From Drosophila miranda (lineage: Eukaryota; Arthropoda; Insecta; Diptera; Drosophilidae), in contig NW_022881614.1 in NCBI RefSeq assembly GCF_003369915.1, positions 25,088,336-25,152,335 on the forward strand: a stretch of DNA of 64,000 bases, given 5' to 3'. Made by a program: the position numbers and the translations under genes. The notes beneath the pieces were generated by a model, which did not search any database, was not told where the DNA came from, and worked only from the letters and a program-made list of their open reading frames with translations. This document shows positions 11,386 to 22,074 of this stretch, in pieces (position 1 is the first letter of the stretch; each line of letters begins with the position of its first letter).

Positions 11386-11703
11386 TTATTGCTGCGACTG
11401 TCTCTTTTTCTTCTTTTGACTATTAGTTAACAGAATCCTCTCCAAACTATTTGTTTCCAGGTTCAGATTGTGGTCGGCATTTTCGGAAAGAACCTCTAAT
11501 AAACTGTTTCTTGTAACATTTTTTTGACATGTTGGGCAAGATCGCGACTTATCAAGCCAATTCAAAATGCATGTTCTATGGAAAATATGTTTACATCGTG
11601 TTATGAGTTTTAAATCCAATGAAATCATTGGGTGTGAACAGACTCTGCAAACCTGTTCATTATTTGTGGATGTGGTCATATCTAAGCTTCGTCTTACGGC
11701 CAT
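11386..11703 (-). CDS. RING-H2 finger ORF at the 5' end of Gypsy C gag
   Basis: 105 codons from an ATG at 11703-11701 in an excellent Drosophila start context (CACCATGG). The first upstream in-frame TTG (11721) is not needed. Residues about 19-56 form a complete RING-H2: CRVC, C-K-H, H, C and CPTC, with spacing C-x2-C-x14-C-x1-H-x2-H-x2-C-x10-C-x2-C. A Trp lies before the last Cys pair (NWLDKS), the position that contacts E2 enzymes in active RING ligases. A basic tail (KKKKR) precedes the TAA. The same spacing occurs in the gag leader of elements A and B. E3 ligase activity is inference; the domain call is strong. Confidence 0.85.
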   Translation of the reverse strand: MAVRRSLDMTTSTNNEQVCRVCSHPMISLDLKLITRCKHIFHRTCILNWLDKSRSCPTCQKNVTRNSLLEVLSENADHNLNLETNSLERILLTNSQKKKKRQSQQ

Positions 11704-12172
11704 GGTGCACACACAAATCAATCTTTAAGAATTTTACCGAATAAATGCTCGAAAATGTCAAATTCACTTCAAAAATAAACTATACGGATCAAGGGTATTG
11801 AGATTTGGAACATACAAAGATTATGGCAATACATATCACACCATGACTTGTTCCCAAAATATACTATTAAAAAAAAAATATTGTCTTCAACACGAGCTGA
11901 AGCTTCAGAAAAAAAATATACCAATTGTTCCGGGCAGCAAGATTTAATGACTAGCATTCTAAATCTTAAAGATTTCCACAGACATTAATACAATTTTCTT
12001 CCACTTAGCTCCTGGCACGCATATAGACCCGATGCTCCCTCATCGTTTCGGACAGAATGGACTGTGACTTGCACCAACCATTGCAGTTTTCCAGAAAGGA
12101 AACAAAAGCAAAAATTCTATATGCTGACGATAACTGAGACACAAAGTTTTGTTACGGTTGTTGTTGTATCGT
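11704..12172 (-). other. Leader of Gypsy element C
   Basis: Untranslated region between the PBS and the RING ORF. No supported gene is seen. Confidence 0.6.
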
Positions 12173-12190
12173 GCCCCACGTTGGGCGCCA
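12173..12190 (-). other. Primer binding site of Gypsy element C
   Basis: Identical to the PBS of the outer element (TGGCGCCCAACGTGGGGC on the minus strand), four bases from the LTR. Confidence 0.8.
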
Positions 12191-12690
12191 CTTTTGTAAT
12201 GTGTCCCGGTGTTCTGGTGTGGTAGCTTTCGAGACGCATTCCACAAACTAGACAACTTGCATAGATGTTATGGTTAGCACTGTGTGGGATCTTTCGGCTA
12301 GGGCTCGTCGGATGGGGGGATCTTTCAGTTGTTCCAGCTAAACACATACAAGAGATTCTGGTGCTAACCTGGCCGTTAGGTGTTATACAAATCAAATCAA
12401 TAGTGCCATATGCATCGCCGCACGGAGTTAGGTCTTGTAATCTCCGCGTTTACCCACCCTACCATGTTAACTCTGCTCGCCTATTTCTTGTGTTAACCCT
12501 TAAACCTCTATATGTTCCCCCTTCCCAATACTCCTGTATAGTTATTCTACTCCAATTTCATGTTGATCAATCTTCAGTGTATTTTCATATTTTAACTCCA
12601 CTCCAACTAACAACCATCCTCAGCATCACCTCAAATCTTCATAACATCTTATTTATCTACAGTTACAGCAACTTAATTTTAGGGGTTTTT

Positions 12691-13820
12691 TATACCCGGT
12701 ACTCAAAATGAGTATTGGGGTATATTAGATTTGTGGTAAAAGTGGATGTGTGTAACGTCCAGAAGGAATCGTTTCCGACCCCATAAAGTATATATATTCT
12801 TGATCAGCATCAATAGCCGAGTCGATTGAGCCATGTCTGTCTGTCCGTCTGTCCGTCCGTCCGTCTGTCCGTCTGTCCGTCCGTCCGTCTGTCCGTCCCC
12901 TTCAGCGCCTAGTGCTTAAAGACTACAAGAGCTAGAGCAACGATGTTTTGGATCCAGACTTCTGTGATATGTCACTGCTACAAAAATATTTCAAAACTTC
13001 GCCCCGCCCACTTCCGCCCCCACAAAGGGCGAAAATCTGTGGCATCCACAACTTCGACGATACGAGAAACTAAAAACGCAGAATCGTAGAAGATGACTAT
13101 ATCTTCTAGAGTGCAAAATCTGATTCAGATCGTATAATTATTATAGCCAGCATCAAGAAAACAATTTCATTTTTTCTCGCCCTGTCTCTCTCTAACACAC
13201 ACGTAGCATAGGCGGCTTTGCTTAGAGTAAAACATTAGCGCCTAGATCTCAGAGACTACAAAAGCTAGAGCAACCAAATTTGGTATCCACACTCCTAATA
13301 TATCGGACCGAGACGAGTTTGTTTCAAAATTTCGCCACACCCCCTTCCGCCCCCGCAAAGGACGAAAATCTGGGGATATTCAAAAATCTCAGAGACTATT
13401 AAGGCTAGAGTAACCAAATTTGGTATCCGCACTCCTGTTAGATCTAACTATAAAACGTGTATCTCAAAATTTCGCCCCACCCCCTTACGCACACACAAAG
13501 GACGAAAATCTGTTGCATCCACAATATTGCACATTCGAGAAAACTAAAAACGCAGAAGCATAGATAATGACCATATCTATCAGATTGCTGAATCTTAATC
13601 AGATCGGATCATTTTTGTAGTCAAAAGCAAGAAATCAATTTTCAGTGGCTACGCAGCGCCCGACGTCACGCTCAGACTGATTTTCTGTCTCTCTCGCACG
13701 CACTCTTTGTCGTGTCGTTTAATATTAGCGGCGTCTGCCGGAGGAGAGCCATACTGACTTAGTATCGGGTATAACCGTAGAGTTGCGGTGTCCGCAGCAA
13801 CTCACAACGTTCCCCCTCGT
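12691..13820 (+). mobile_element. DINE-1-like Helitron inserted in an LTR
   Basis: Starts TATACCCGGTACTC and carries CCATAAAGTATATATATTC followed by a GTCY microsatellite (about 12836-12898). It ends with a GAGTTGC/GCAACTC stem-loop and CAACGTTCCCCCTCGT. There are no inverted repeats or target duplication, and it is inserted in a T/A run. These are the hallmarks of the non-autonomous DINE-1/mini-me Helitrons of Drosophila. Related copies are at 37834, 43901 and 53278. Confidence 0.75.
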
Positions 13821-13960
13821 TTATATATATAAAGAGGAGAAAAGTTTAGAAGAACAAATCAAATTATAAGCAAAGCGGTGTTTTTCTTACTTTTAGTGGT
13901 AGCTTACGTTTGGTTTTCCATCGCTGCAACAGGCCTGCATGCATTGATGTGTCCTAGATT

Positions 13961-14006
13961 AGATTATAATGTACAAAATGCATTTAAATTTTGTACATTA
14001 TAATCT
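13961..14006. repeat. Perfect 19-bp palindrome arms in the Gypsy C 5' LTR
   Basis: AGATTATAATGTACAAAAT at 13961-13979 is repeated inverted at 13988-14006 around an 8-base loop. The 3' LTR has only one arm, so the second arose in this copy, probably by template switching. Confidence 0.85.
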
Positions 14007-14772
14007 AATAATAATAATAATAAATAATAATAATAGCAATAGTAGCTACGGTTGAATTCAGTGTGTGTGTGTGTGTGTCAATCCTTTTCCTTGAAGACAT
14101 CCGATATGGATATGTCTGTGCCTATCCAGGCCACGACATAGAATTTCAGAGGCAACTGTATGTCCTCTGCCAAGGTCAAAAATAAGGTTGATCGCAAATT
14201 TTCGTTGTGCGGCAGAAGTTTGACCTCCGTTGGATAACTTTCGTCAATATTAAATTACACTGGAGAAACCGAGATCGACTGGCAAAGCTCAGACCCCTTT
14301 TGGCGAAGAAAAATTTTATCAGCCACATGTCAAAGCGGGGGGTTATGTAATTACCGTTTGGGGCTTGAAACCGGGTTTATCTTTGGAGAACCACAGATTT
14401 TTCGGCTTTTCGGCACACTGAGCTTATTTTTTTTTTGGGGCAGCTTGGCATGTGCACCCTACTTTCGACGATTTATTGATTTAAATTTTTCTTTTTTTTT
14501 TCAGACACGTGTATAACCTTTTATTCTTTTCTTTTCTTTTATCTCGCCGTACCACCAAACTGACCTTCCACAATTTAGTTCCATGGATCGAATGATCCAG
14601 CGCTTGAGCTTTGATTTTGTTTCTTCATCCCATTCTAAAGCACAAGGGCTAGATAACCCAAAGCTCGCTCTCTCGTCAAAAGCTTTCGCTTTATTCCCGT
14701 TTATTCCCTTGCATGCAGATAAGCTACAGCTCTGTGCACACAAATAAGTCCATCCAAATATGGGCCGTCACA

Positions 14773-16380
14773 ACAATGAGTTACATACTCACGTATTTGC
14801 TTGTTCATTTTTGGCCAAAACAAATATCTTTTAATCTTTTCGATGGTTTTCCCTACTCCACTGTGAACGGCATTGGGCGGATCATGGGCCCGCGAGATTA
14901 CACCTTGGGTGAGTTCCCTAGGAATCCACAATTTCCAAGATAGATTATCTACACCATTATTTCCCTGATCAGGTTCGGTTCTTTTGTAGACAAAATCATT
15001 GAGAATCTTCAAGTCTGGTAATTTGTCTTGCTTAGCGCGAATATTATCAACTAAGGTCATATATTCTGGTGATTTAAATTCTGCAGCAGATAGATCAACT
15101 ATCGGACCCTGCTCTTCCATTTCAGAAACAGTGATTTCCTCTTTACGCGATAGGGCATCCGCTACCACGTTTAGTGAGCCCTTCCGGTGCGTTATCTCAA
15201 AAGAGAATCCCTGTAGTTTTATGGCCCATCGAGCTAATCTACCAGACAACTCCTTCTGACGCATAAGCCATTGTAATGAGGCATGATCGGTTATCACCTC
15301 GAATGCCTGACCTTCTACATAAGCACGAAACTTTTTAATTCCCTTTATCACCGCTAAACATTCTAATTCCGTGACTGAGTAGTTTTTCTGAGCTTTAGAT
15401 AGCTTCTCGGACATGAATGCTACGGGTAATTCTTCTCCTTCTTCGTTTTTCTGAGCTAACACACAACCAATTCCTACAGTACTAGCATCACATAACAGCA
15501 AAAAGGGTTTTGAGAAATCATGAGTAGACAAAATGGGAGCTGACGTCAAGCACTGTTTAAGTTTTTCAAATGCCTGATTGGCCAAAGGGTTCCACGCATA
15601 CGCTTTCGGTTTCTTTAATAGTTCTGTGAGGGCGCAACTTACCGTTGCATAATTGTCGACGAAACGACGGTACCACCCAGCAAGACCAAGGAATCGTCGC
15701 AATTGTTTCACCGTCTTGGGAACGGGGAATTCTTTAATAGCTTCAATTTTACTCGGATCCGTCTTTACCTGTCCGTATCCCATGATGAACCCCAGATACT
15801 TAATCTCACGCGTGCAAAAGTGCGACTTGGCAATGTTTATCGTAAGATTAGCCTTTCGTAAGTGTACTGAAACTTCTCTCAGTAACATTAAATGGGATTC
15901 GAAATCGTCTGATAAAATTAGTAAGTCATCGAGGTAAACAAACACTCTCGTACGCAAGTTAGCAGGTATTACCTTATCCATTAAACGACAGAGGGTTTGT
16001 GAGGCATTGGTTAGACCAAAAGGCATAACTTTGTATTGATACAGCGGTCGGTTAGGTATGGTAAACGCGGTGTATTGGCGTGAAGACTCCTCTAGGGGAA
16101 TTTGCCAATAAGCATGCTTCATATTGAGTCCCGTTATGTATTTGGCAGGTGGCAATCGACTGAGTATCCCATCTATATGGGGAAGGGGGTATGCATCTTT
16201 TCGGGTATATTTGTTGATCTCTCGAGAATCAAGGCATAACCTATTCTTGTTCCCTTTCTTTACTAGGACGCAATTGCTACTCCATGGACTATTTGAAGGT
16301 TCTATCACGCCCAGCTTAATCATCTTCTCTACTTCTTCGAACATCACTCTTTCTTCTCTTTCGCGGGGGAAATGGGCCAA
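14773..16380 (-). pseudogene. RT and RNase H of outer Gypsy element B
   Basis: Long open frame starting inside the RT N-terminus. It contains RT motifs (RLCLDSREINKY, MPFGLTNA, catalytic FVYLDDLL), RNase H (LLCDASTVGIG, ELECLA, TDHASLQWL) and the start of the integrase zinc domain (H-x-H in the HDPPNAVHSG region). It breaks off at THC, where element C is inserted; ORF codons beyond 14773 are LTR sequence. The protease upstream is in another frame, and the connecting stretch contains frame errors. Confidence 0.9.
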
Positions 16381-16411
16381 TGTCGTTGTTTGACGAGTAC
16401 TTCGGCATTGA

Positions 16412-17092
16412 TTACCATAGGTGTGTACGACCTAGTCCGTCGCATTCATATGACGGGAAGGTTCTTATTACCGCCTCTAATTGGTTCCTTTGTTCTTCAT
16501 TTAGGGAATGCATCTTAGGCGTTTCCTTCATAATCGTGTCGTCTCTATTCTCCAAACAGCTCACAGTTGCTTCTCGGGTCAATAATTGGGATAGAAGACC
16601 GAAATCTTTCCAAAAGTCAACTCCTAAATAAACATCTTGCTTTAAATCTGGTATGATAAAGAACTCTACTTCCTTAACTATTTTACGGAATTCAATCGGA
16701 ACCACCAATTTGGACACTACGGTACAAGCTTCGTTGCTGGCAGTGCATATGGTTCCCAAACACTTCTGAGATTGTGGGTGATGTGCTAAAAAGGTTGCTG
16801 CTCTCCCACCCAAACAACTAATGGTTGCTCCTGAATCCAGCAAAGCCTTATAAGTTTGCCCTTCGATCATTACCTCCGTGTACAATCGGTTATCTGAACT
16901 CAGAATAACTGCTGAGACTAAACGTTTTCGAACAGATTGGACCTTTTTCCAGAACGCTCGTCTCCGGACAGTCGATCGTTTGGGCTTAACTATCAATTTA
17001 AACCACGTATTCACATTTTCTGAATCTAACTCTTTGCTCTCCATCGTTTGAGTCGCTACATCTATACCTGTACAAATTTGGTGTAGTATCAT
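16412..17092 (-). pseudogene. Protease region of outer Gypsy element B
   Basis: Retropepsin-type domain with LDSGATISCLGG, preceded by a basic linker and followed by the short pre-RT segment ending GLGRTH. It ends at a TAA before RT and is out of frame with it. Nearly identical to 397-1077. Confidence 0.8.
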
Positions 17093-17154
17093 ATCCGGTT
17101 TTACGTCAACTACCCCTTCGGAAAGCCCTCTTAAGGTAGTTGGTTTACTTTCGT

Positions 17155-17496
17155 TTAGTTGCTGTTCTTGGTCGGATGTACTGACTGGGCTCCGGTCGGT
17201 ACATCCCGTTTCAAGTTTTTCGCTGGGTTACATTTGACGCATCGAGGTTTAGAAATATCCTTAGCACCACACCCATCCCGAAATTGTTGAGACTGCAACC
17301 TAGTATGCATCCCTCTGCGCGATGTAGTTCCCCGTCCCTGTTTAGGCCTAGCCCCTCTTGACTTTTGATGTCCTCTCTGTGAAGCGTTTGACTCCTGGTT
17401 GGATCCCCCTTCTAACGGCACTATACCCGAACCCATGTTGCGTGGTAATTGGGCTGCTAGAGTATTCTCATCAAACGAAAGTTCCCCCGGATTCAA
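17155..17496 (-). pseudogene. Gag C-terminal remnant of element B
   Basis: Same structure as 1140-1481: no ATG, in frame with the RING segment across a TAG, Gly/Arg-rich, ending in a Cys cluster. The capsid and CCHC knuckle are missing. Confidence 0.65.
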
Positions 17497-17688
17497 CTAC
17501 GCCCTACATACGGGGCAATTTCTGTTATTTTTCACGAATTCTTTCATGCAAGTATCATGATACCGGTGCCCACAAGACGCAGTACATATTAGTTGACTTC
17601 TTCTTATGGCTTCTTGACATATACCAAAGATCTGGGCGTCCACGTCACCCGACGCCTTGCCCCTGGGGTACGTTGTACTGGTGACATG
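17497..17688 (-). pseudogene. RING-H2 segment of element B gag, first ligand lost
   Basis: Second copy of the segment at 1482-1673. The first zinc ligand is Phe (TTT at 17626-17628) instead of Cys, and Ile before CPVC is Arg. The TAG at 17497-17499 and the lack of an in-frame ATG are shared with copy A. Confidence 0.7.
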
Positions 17689-18220
17689 TTAAGGTAACCC
17701 AGTAATACGAGTTCTGATCCCTAAATGTGGAAATCCCTAATTATAGGACCAAAGCTTCAATAAATTCTACAAAATTTTCCTAAATACCCAATATTTGTCC
17801 TTTTCGAGCTTGACTCCGTCCGATATACGCTTTCTCTTGTCGCCGGAATATAACCTCAATGAAATCTAAATTGGTCTATGGTATTTTTATGTGGTCAGTA
17901 ACCTTGGCAATGGCTAATTTCCAAATCTATATCTAGAAAATTAGACTTCCGAAAGCCATCGATACTCTTCCTTCATAAACTCTTTTGAGGTTATCCTATT
18001 ATAATTTGGCCGACCTATCCGCCTTTGTGAATAGCTGTCGTATATTCGCAAATTTATTCTGGTAACAAAAAAAAATATCAGTTTCCATCCCTTGCTACCT
18101 GGCGGATTCTATTTGGTTAGGTATTCCGAATCTCAGAATCAAAACCCAAATTAATGTGGAATTTAAAATTGCAACGAGCAAAGTTTTTGGGGGTTTTAAC
18201 CAGTAGTAACTCGTACTCTG

Positions 18221-18238
18221 GCCCCACGTTGGGCGCCA
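18221..18238 (-). other. Primer binding site of element B
   Basis: TGGCGCCCAACGTGGGGC on the minus strand, five bases from the LTR edge at 18244. Confidence 0.8.
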
Positions 18239-18243
18239 ATCTA

Positions 18244-20566
18244 TGTAATGTGCCAGAAATTCATATTCGTAGAGGTGTGAGATTGTATGTACGGATGGAG
18301 GTTGTACATACTTTTTTTGACGGTCAGACACCAATAGTATAGCAGGATTTCGGAACGTGTACCTCTAGCTATGCTCTAACTAGCTCGCCGGAATGTCGTG
18401 GGATCTTTCCTACTCTCCTGTCTGCTATACGAACACATTCGCAAAGATGTTTTAGGTACACTTGATTTAATGTTCAAAAGGAACTCTACAAAAGAAATCA
18501 AAAAGAAAATAATGTGGATTTTAACTAACTTTTTAACCGACTACCGACAAATAGTCAGGTTATATTCCGTCGCTCTTGAGGAACTCAGATGACTTTGACC
18601 CCTTCTCTACCCTCCCTACCTTTAGTATGCCGTTTAATCGACAGCATAACCCTCATCGAGCGCATCTCTTTTTTGATCATCGGACTTCCTCAGGCTCTAC
18701 TCAGGACAAACACGAAAGGTTTAATGTTCCATTATTATCTACTAATTATTATTTAATAATTCAAAATTTAAGGGTTTGGACTTCATGGTTTTCCAGATAA
18801 GTATAAACTTAGCATAAAGTAATTAAATAAAGAAGGAAGAAATAGTAGCAAGTTATACCTAGTTATATGTATATATGTATATAGGACTTTTGTGTAGAGA
18901 ATATGGCGTAAAAGAAATTAAATTGGAAAGAAGAGAAAAATATGATAATTATATAACTAGAAGGCAAACGTGAAAGAAAAATTAGTAGCCGATCCGCTTT
19001 AAATTATGGCACGGATATGGTTGTTTTATATACCGGAATAGAAGTTTTATAAGACAGATATATATTTCGAAAATACTCGAGAATTCCGTTTAAGGAAGTT
19101 TCGTACCTCACTCATACTTTATACGAATTATCCGGCGTGTCCGTTGAGCTCAAGGGGCGACGTAGGAACATATTCTGAGGAAGGGAGAACATTTATGAAT
19201 ATACAGGTCTTCACTTCTAATTCGGTTGAAACACCGATTTTCTTTCCATTTCCATACCCGTACGACGACGAATTGCCACGCAACGGCTGATCTTAAAAAA
19301 ATGTGGTTTTCATTTGCGCTAATTTCTAATTATGGGTAATTATATACATTATTGGTTTTTTTTTTTCTTTTTAAACCTATACAATACAAAAATAGTTAGT
19401 GCGTAGCCTAATCTTTAATAAATGGAAAATCTCACGACGAGACTCAAAACTAATACTTTGGTACATTTTCACACGACGACTATTAAACGACAGTGTGGAT
19501 CGCCGCAGAATAATGTTTTATTTTCACAGTTTGAGAACCACTCCACACACTGCGAAGAACTACATGCGAAAGCCTTAGCCGCGCGCTTAATTCATAAGCG
19601 AGAAGGGTGACGAGTGCGGCATATTAGTTTCTCCGAATTCGAAAGAAAACCATTCTTCTCGTCTTACTCCAAAATGTACTTCAGCTCAAGTATGCATCCA
19701 CATAACTTCGGGTTTCACTCTAGTAAATCTTCGGACGGCTCTTTCTGGTTTAGTTGGTTGTAGTTATCGTTGGTTTATGTAGATGCTGGTTCCTGGGAAA
19801 TCCGAGGTCTTTCCCAGATCTACTAAGAAATCGATGGACTTTGACGACCTCGTTCTTGGAGGGGGGTCAATTGGTTTTTCTTTCCCAGTGTCGAACGTAG
19901 TAAGATTTTCAGCCCTATGATACGAGACTGTTAAAGCTGTGTCACTATTGTAAGGTCCAAATACCTTTTATTTTTCTTAATCCAAAAGGAATAATGCAGT
20001 CCACCAGAACTTCAATTTACTTGGCACGTGTTTGATTGCACAACGTTTTCAAATTCACTTGGATATATATATTTGTATAAAAAGACACATCCGAATTCGC
20101 ACAGCTTCACTATAGCAATGATCTAGCCAGAAGTTCTATTACTTGCATTAGCCCTTACGATCGGAACTTTACCTTCCACAACCAACGGGGTAATCGTACG
20201 ATTTTAGACAAAGCTTACACCTTGCTTCCCTAGATAACGGAGTAATCGTACGATGCTAAGCAAAGCTTACACATAGCTTCCCTAGATAACGGAGTAATCG
20301 TACGATGCTAATCAAAGCTTACACATAGCTTCCACGACTAACGGAGTAATCGTATGATTTCTAGTAAAGCTTTAAAACATAACTCCCACAGATCCACGCT
20401 GCTTCTCTAAATTAGACATTAAGCTCTTCAATGGAAGCTTTAACTACTGCTCTCTTGTAATTGACCTCTTATCTTGTTTTTGTAAAGAGCGGAGTTAATG
20501 TTAAACGCGAGGGCCGTACTTCCCAAGCTGTTCTCTGGAGTTTTAGAGTCACAACTGGCCACTACA
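18244..20566 (-). repeat. 5' LTR of outer Gypsy element B
   Basis: 2323 bp, nearly identical to 2223-4558; the main difference is a short deletion near 20426. It contains the same four 52-bp repeats at 20184, 20236, 20288 and 20340. The small ORFs inside have no recognisable homology. Confidence 0.9.
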
Positions 20567-20663
20567 ACACTCACCAGAGGCGGTCGCCATTGCCCTGACT
20601 CCATTTTTCGATCGAATGTGCAAATTTGCCCTTTTGCTGTGTTAATAAACGGTTTCAAGGAAG
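20567..20663. other. Unassigned 97 bp between two retrotransposons
   Basis: Lies between the Gypsy B LTR and the truncated BEL E1 LTR. It matches neither. No gene is seen. Confidence 0.5.
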
Positions 20664-20928
20664 TCTCATGAAGTCTAGTGTAAGTTAGGATAGGGCAAAG
20701 CGGGAGCGCAATAAAAGCTCGCTCTCTCGCTCTTGGCGAATTCGCCCCGCTTTGCCACCGTAGGTAAGGTAGGCACAGAAGAAATTGTTTTAATATATGA
20801 AGGAAGTCGAGAAAAATCCATGAAATCGAACGCACGCACTTCTTTTTTTTCGTCGTATTAAAATACAAAATTGCAGTCACCCAAGTTGTTTCGGTATCGT
20901 TATTTAGAAAAACTATTCTTAAATTTCA
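20664..20928 (+). repeat. Truncated 5' LTR of BEL E1, with adjoining PBS
   Basis: Matches 35804-36066 of the E2 3' LTR, but its first about 44 bp are missing. It ends AAATTTCA; TGGCGCCCCCGGGTGGAC (20929-20946) follows as the primer site. Confidence 0.85.
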
Positions 20929-20946
20929 TGGCGCCCCCGGGTGGAC

Positions 20947-22074
20947 TTGCAATTTAAACGTATTAATTCAAGTGGAAGGCAAAAGTGACAGTGACACAGT
21001 GGAGAAAAGATAAATAGCCAAAATCTATTATACATACCTACATGAACATGCATATGTATGTGCTGCAGCTAAATTGCCAAATTGACCGCGACGTGTGTGC
21101 AAATAATTCAACAAACAAAACTAAAAATCACTGCGTCGGTCGTGCAATACCCTGTCTGCAGCTATATACAAAAGGAGATACACATATACCATCTACCCAA
21201 GAAGATCCAAGTGGAGCATCCAGTATAAGAAGAGGAGAGTACAGCTCCTGGAATTTCCAATCTTCTCAAGAGGAATTTGTGCAAAAAATTGAAAGCTCGA
21301 GTGAAGACGAAAAGATTAAAAAACTCGCAATTATTGTCTTGTGCTGAAACAATTGCACCTCGCTTTCAATTCTTGGCACATACGTATGACATAGTAGAGC
21401 TAGATTGCATGCTGTAGTTAGAGTTGAGCATATACATATATATTAATACATATATACATACATATGTACATCTAACCCTCTTGGACGCAATAACTACACA
21501 TATAACTCATTTTAACTGCAATCGCTGTCACCCCTTTCCCCTTTCTCGTTTTCGTTGTGTCAAATATATGTACATATAGTTGGGTCGTTGGCCAAGCACG
21601 CATACCAATACGCAGCTGCAGCGGTGAATTTTTTCGTCTCGCTTTCGCTCTTCACCGTTGCTTATCTTTGTTCTTTTGTTTGGCGCGCTTGATCCAAACC
21701 AAACACCAAGTGACGCGCTACCCTGTTTTCGTCGGGTATATTCGTTTGGTGTCAGTAGGATCCAACTATCAATTAAGACAAAGTCGTGCCTCGGAAATCA
21801 ATTTAGCGTCGATCATTGTCGGTGCATACGTACATATACACAACATCCATTCTTCAGAACTGCAGCGGTGACATTTTTCGTTTTCGCTTGTCACCAGTGC
21901 AGTTCGTTGCTGTTCTTGTGTGGTTTTCGTGTACGCGCCAGCCAAGCGACGCTCTACCCTAAATTTTTCACCTCGTGTGGGTACAATTACCCATTATTTC
22001 ATTGAGTGCCTCAGCATTAAATACGATTATTAGAAACGATCTTTCGCCTTCAGTTGCTTGTATTGAGAATCAAT
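20947..22074 (+). other. BEL E1 leader with diverged internal repeats
   Basis: Long 5' untranslated leader. Two diverged blocks of roughly 250 bp (about 21570-21740 and 21810-21990) share CTGCAGCGGTGA, TTTTCG and CTCTACCCT-type motifs. It is also present inverted at 52310-53277. No supported gene. Confidence 0.6.

Larger units (their letters stand above)
5538..14772 (-). mobile_element. Nested Gypsy element C
   Basis: Inserted in the integrase gene of element B, with target duplication ACAA at 5534-5537 and 14773-14776. The 5' LTR is 12195-14772 (holding a Helitron), the PBS 12173-12190, then RING, gag, one long Pol ORF, and the 3' LTR 5538-6953. LTR ends are TGTGACGG and ATTACA on the minus strand. 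It shares its PBS, the CTGTGG preceding the 3' LTR, Pol similarity and the RING-gag layout with element B, so the two are related families. Pol is open; gag has stops and a frame change. No env-like ORF is present. Confidence 0.9.
12195..14772 (-). repeat. 5' LTR of Gypsy element C, with Helitron insertion
   Basis: Matches the 3' LTR (5538-6953), with an extra block at about 12691-13820 and a local inverted duplication at 13961-14006. It ends TGTGACGG on the minus strand, next to the ACAA duplication. Confidence 0.9.
2223..20566 (-). mobile_element. Outer Gypsy element B, split by a nested element
   Basis: Complete by structure. The 5' LTR is 18244-20566, the PBS 18221-18238, then RING/gag, protease and RT-RNase H down to 14773. 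The frame resumes at 5537 with integrase and ends at 4619, followed by the 3' LTR 2223-4558. Bases 5538-14772 are a younger insertion. LTRs begin TGTAGTGG and end ATTACA on the minus strand. Coding capacity is lost: gag is internally deleted, protease and RT are out of frame, and integrase has a nonsense codon. Very long LTRs (2.3 kb) and the PBS recall the Osvaldo/Ulysses group of Ty3/Gypsy; that name is tentative. Confidence 0.85.

Noticed and set aside
11769..11957. Small minus-strand ORF in the Gypsy C leader
   Set aside because: Non-ATG start, AT-rich, no motif; treated as leader.
12836..12898. GTCY repeats considered as a CRISPR-like or satellite array
   Set aside because: Simple tetranucleotide microsatellite that is a normal part of DINE-1-like elements; no spacers.
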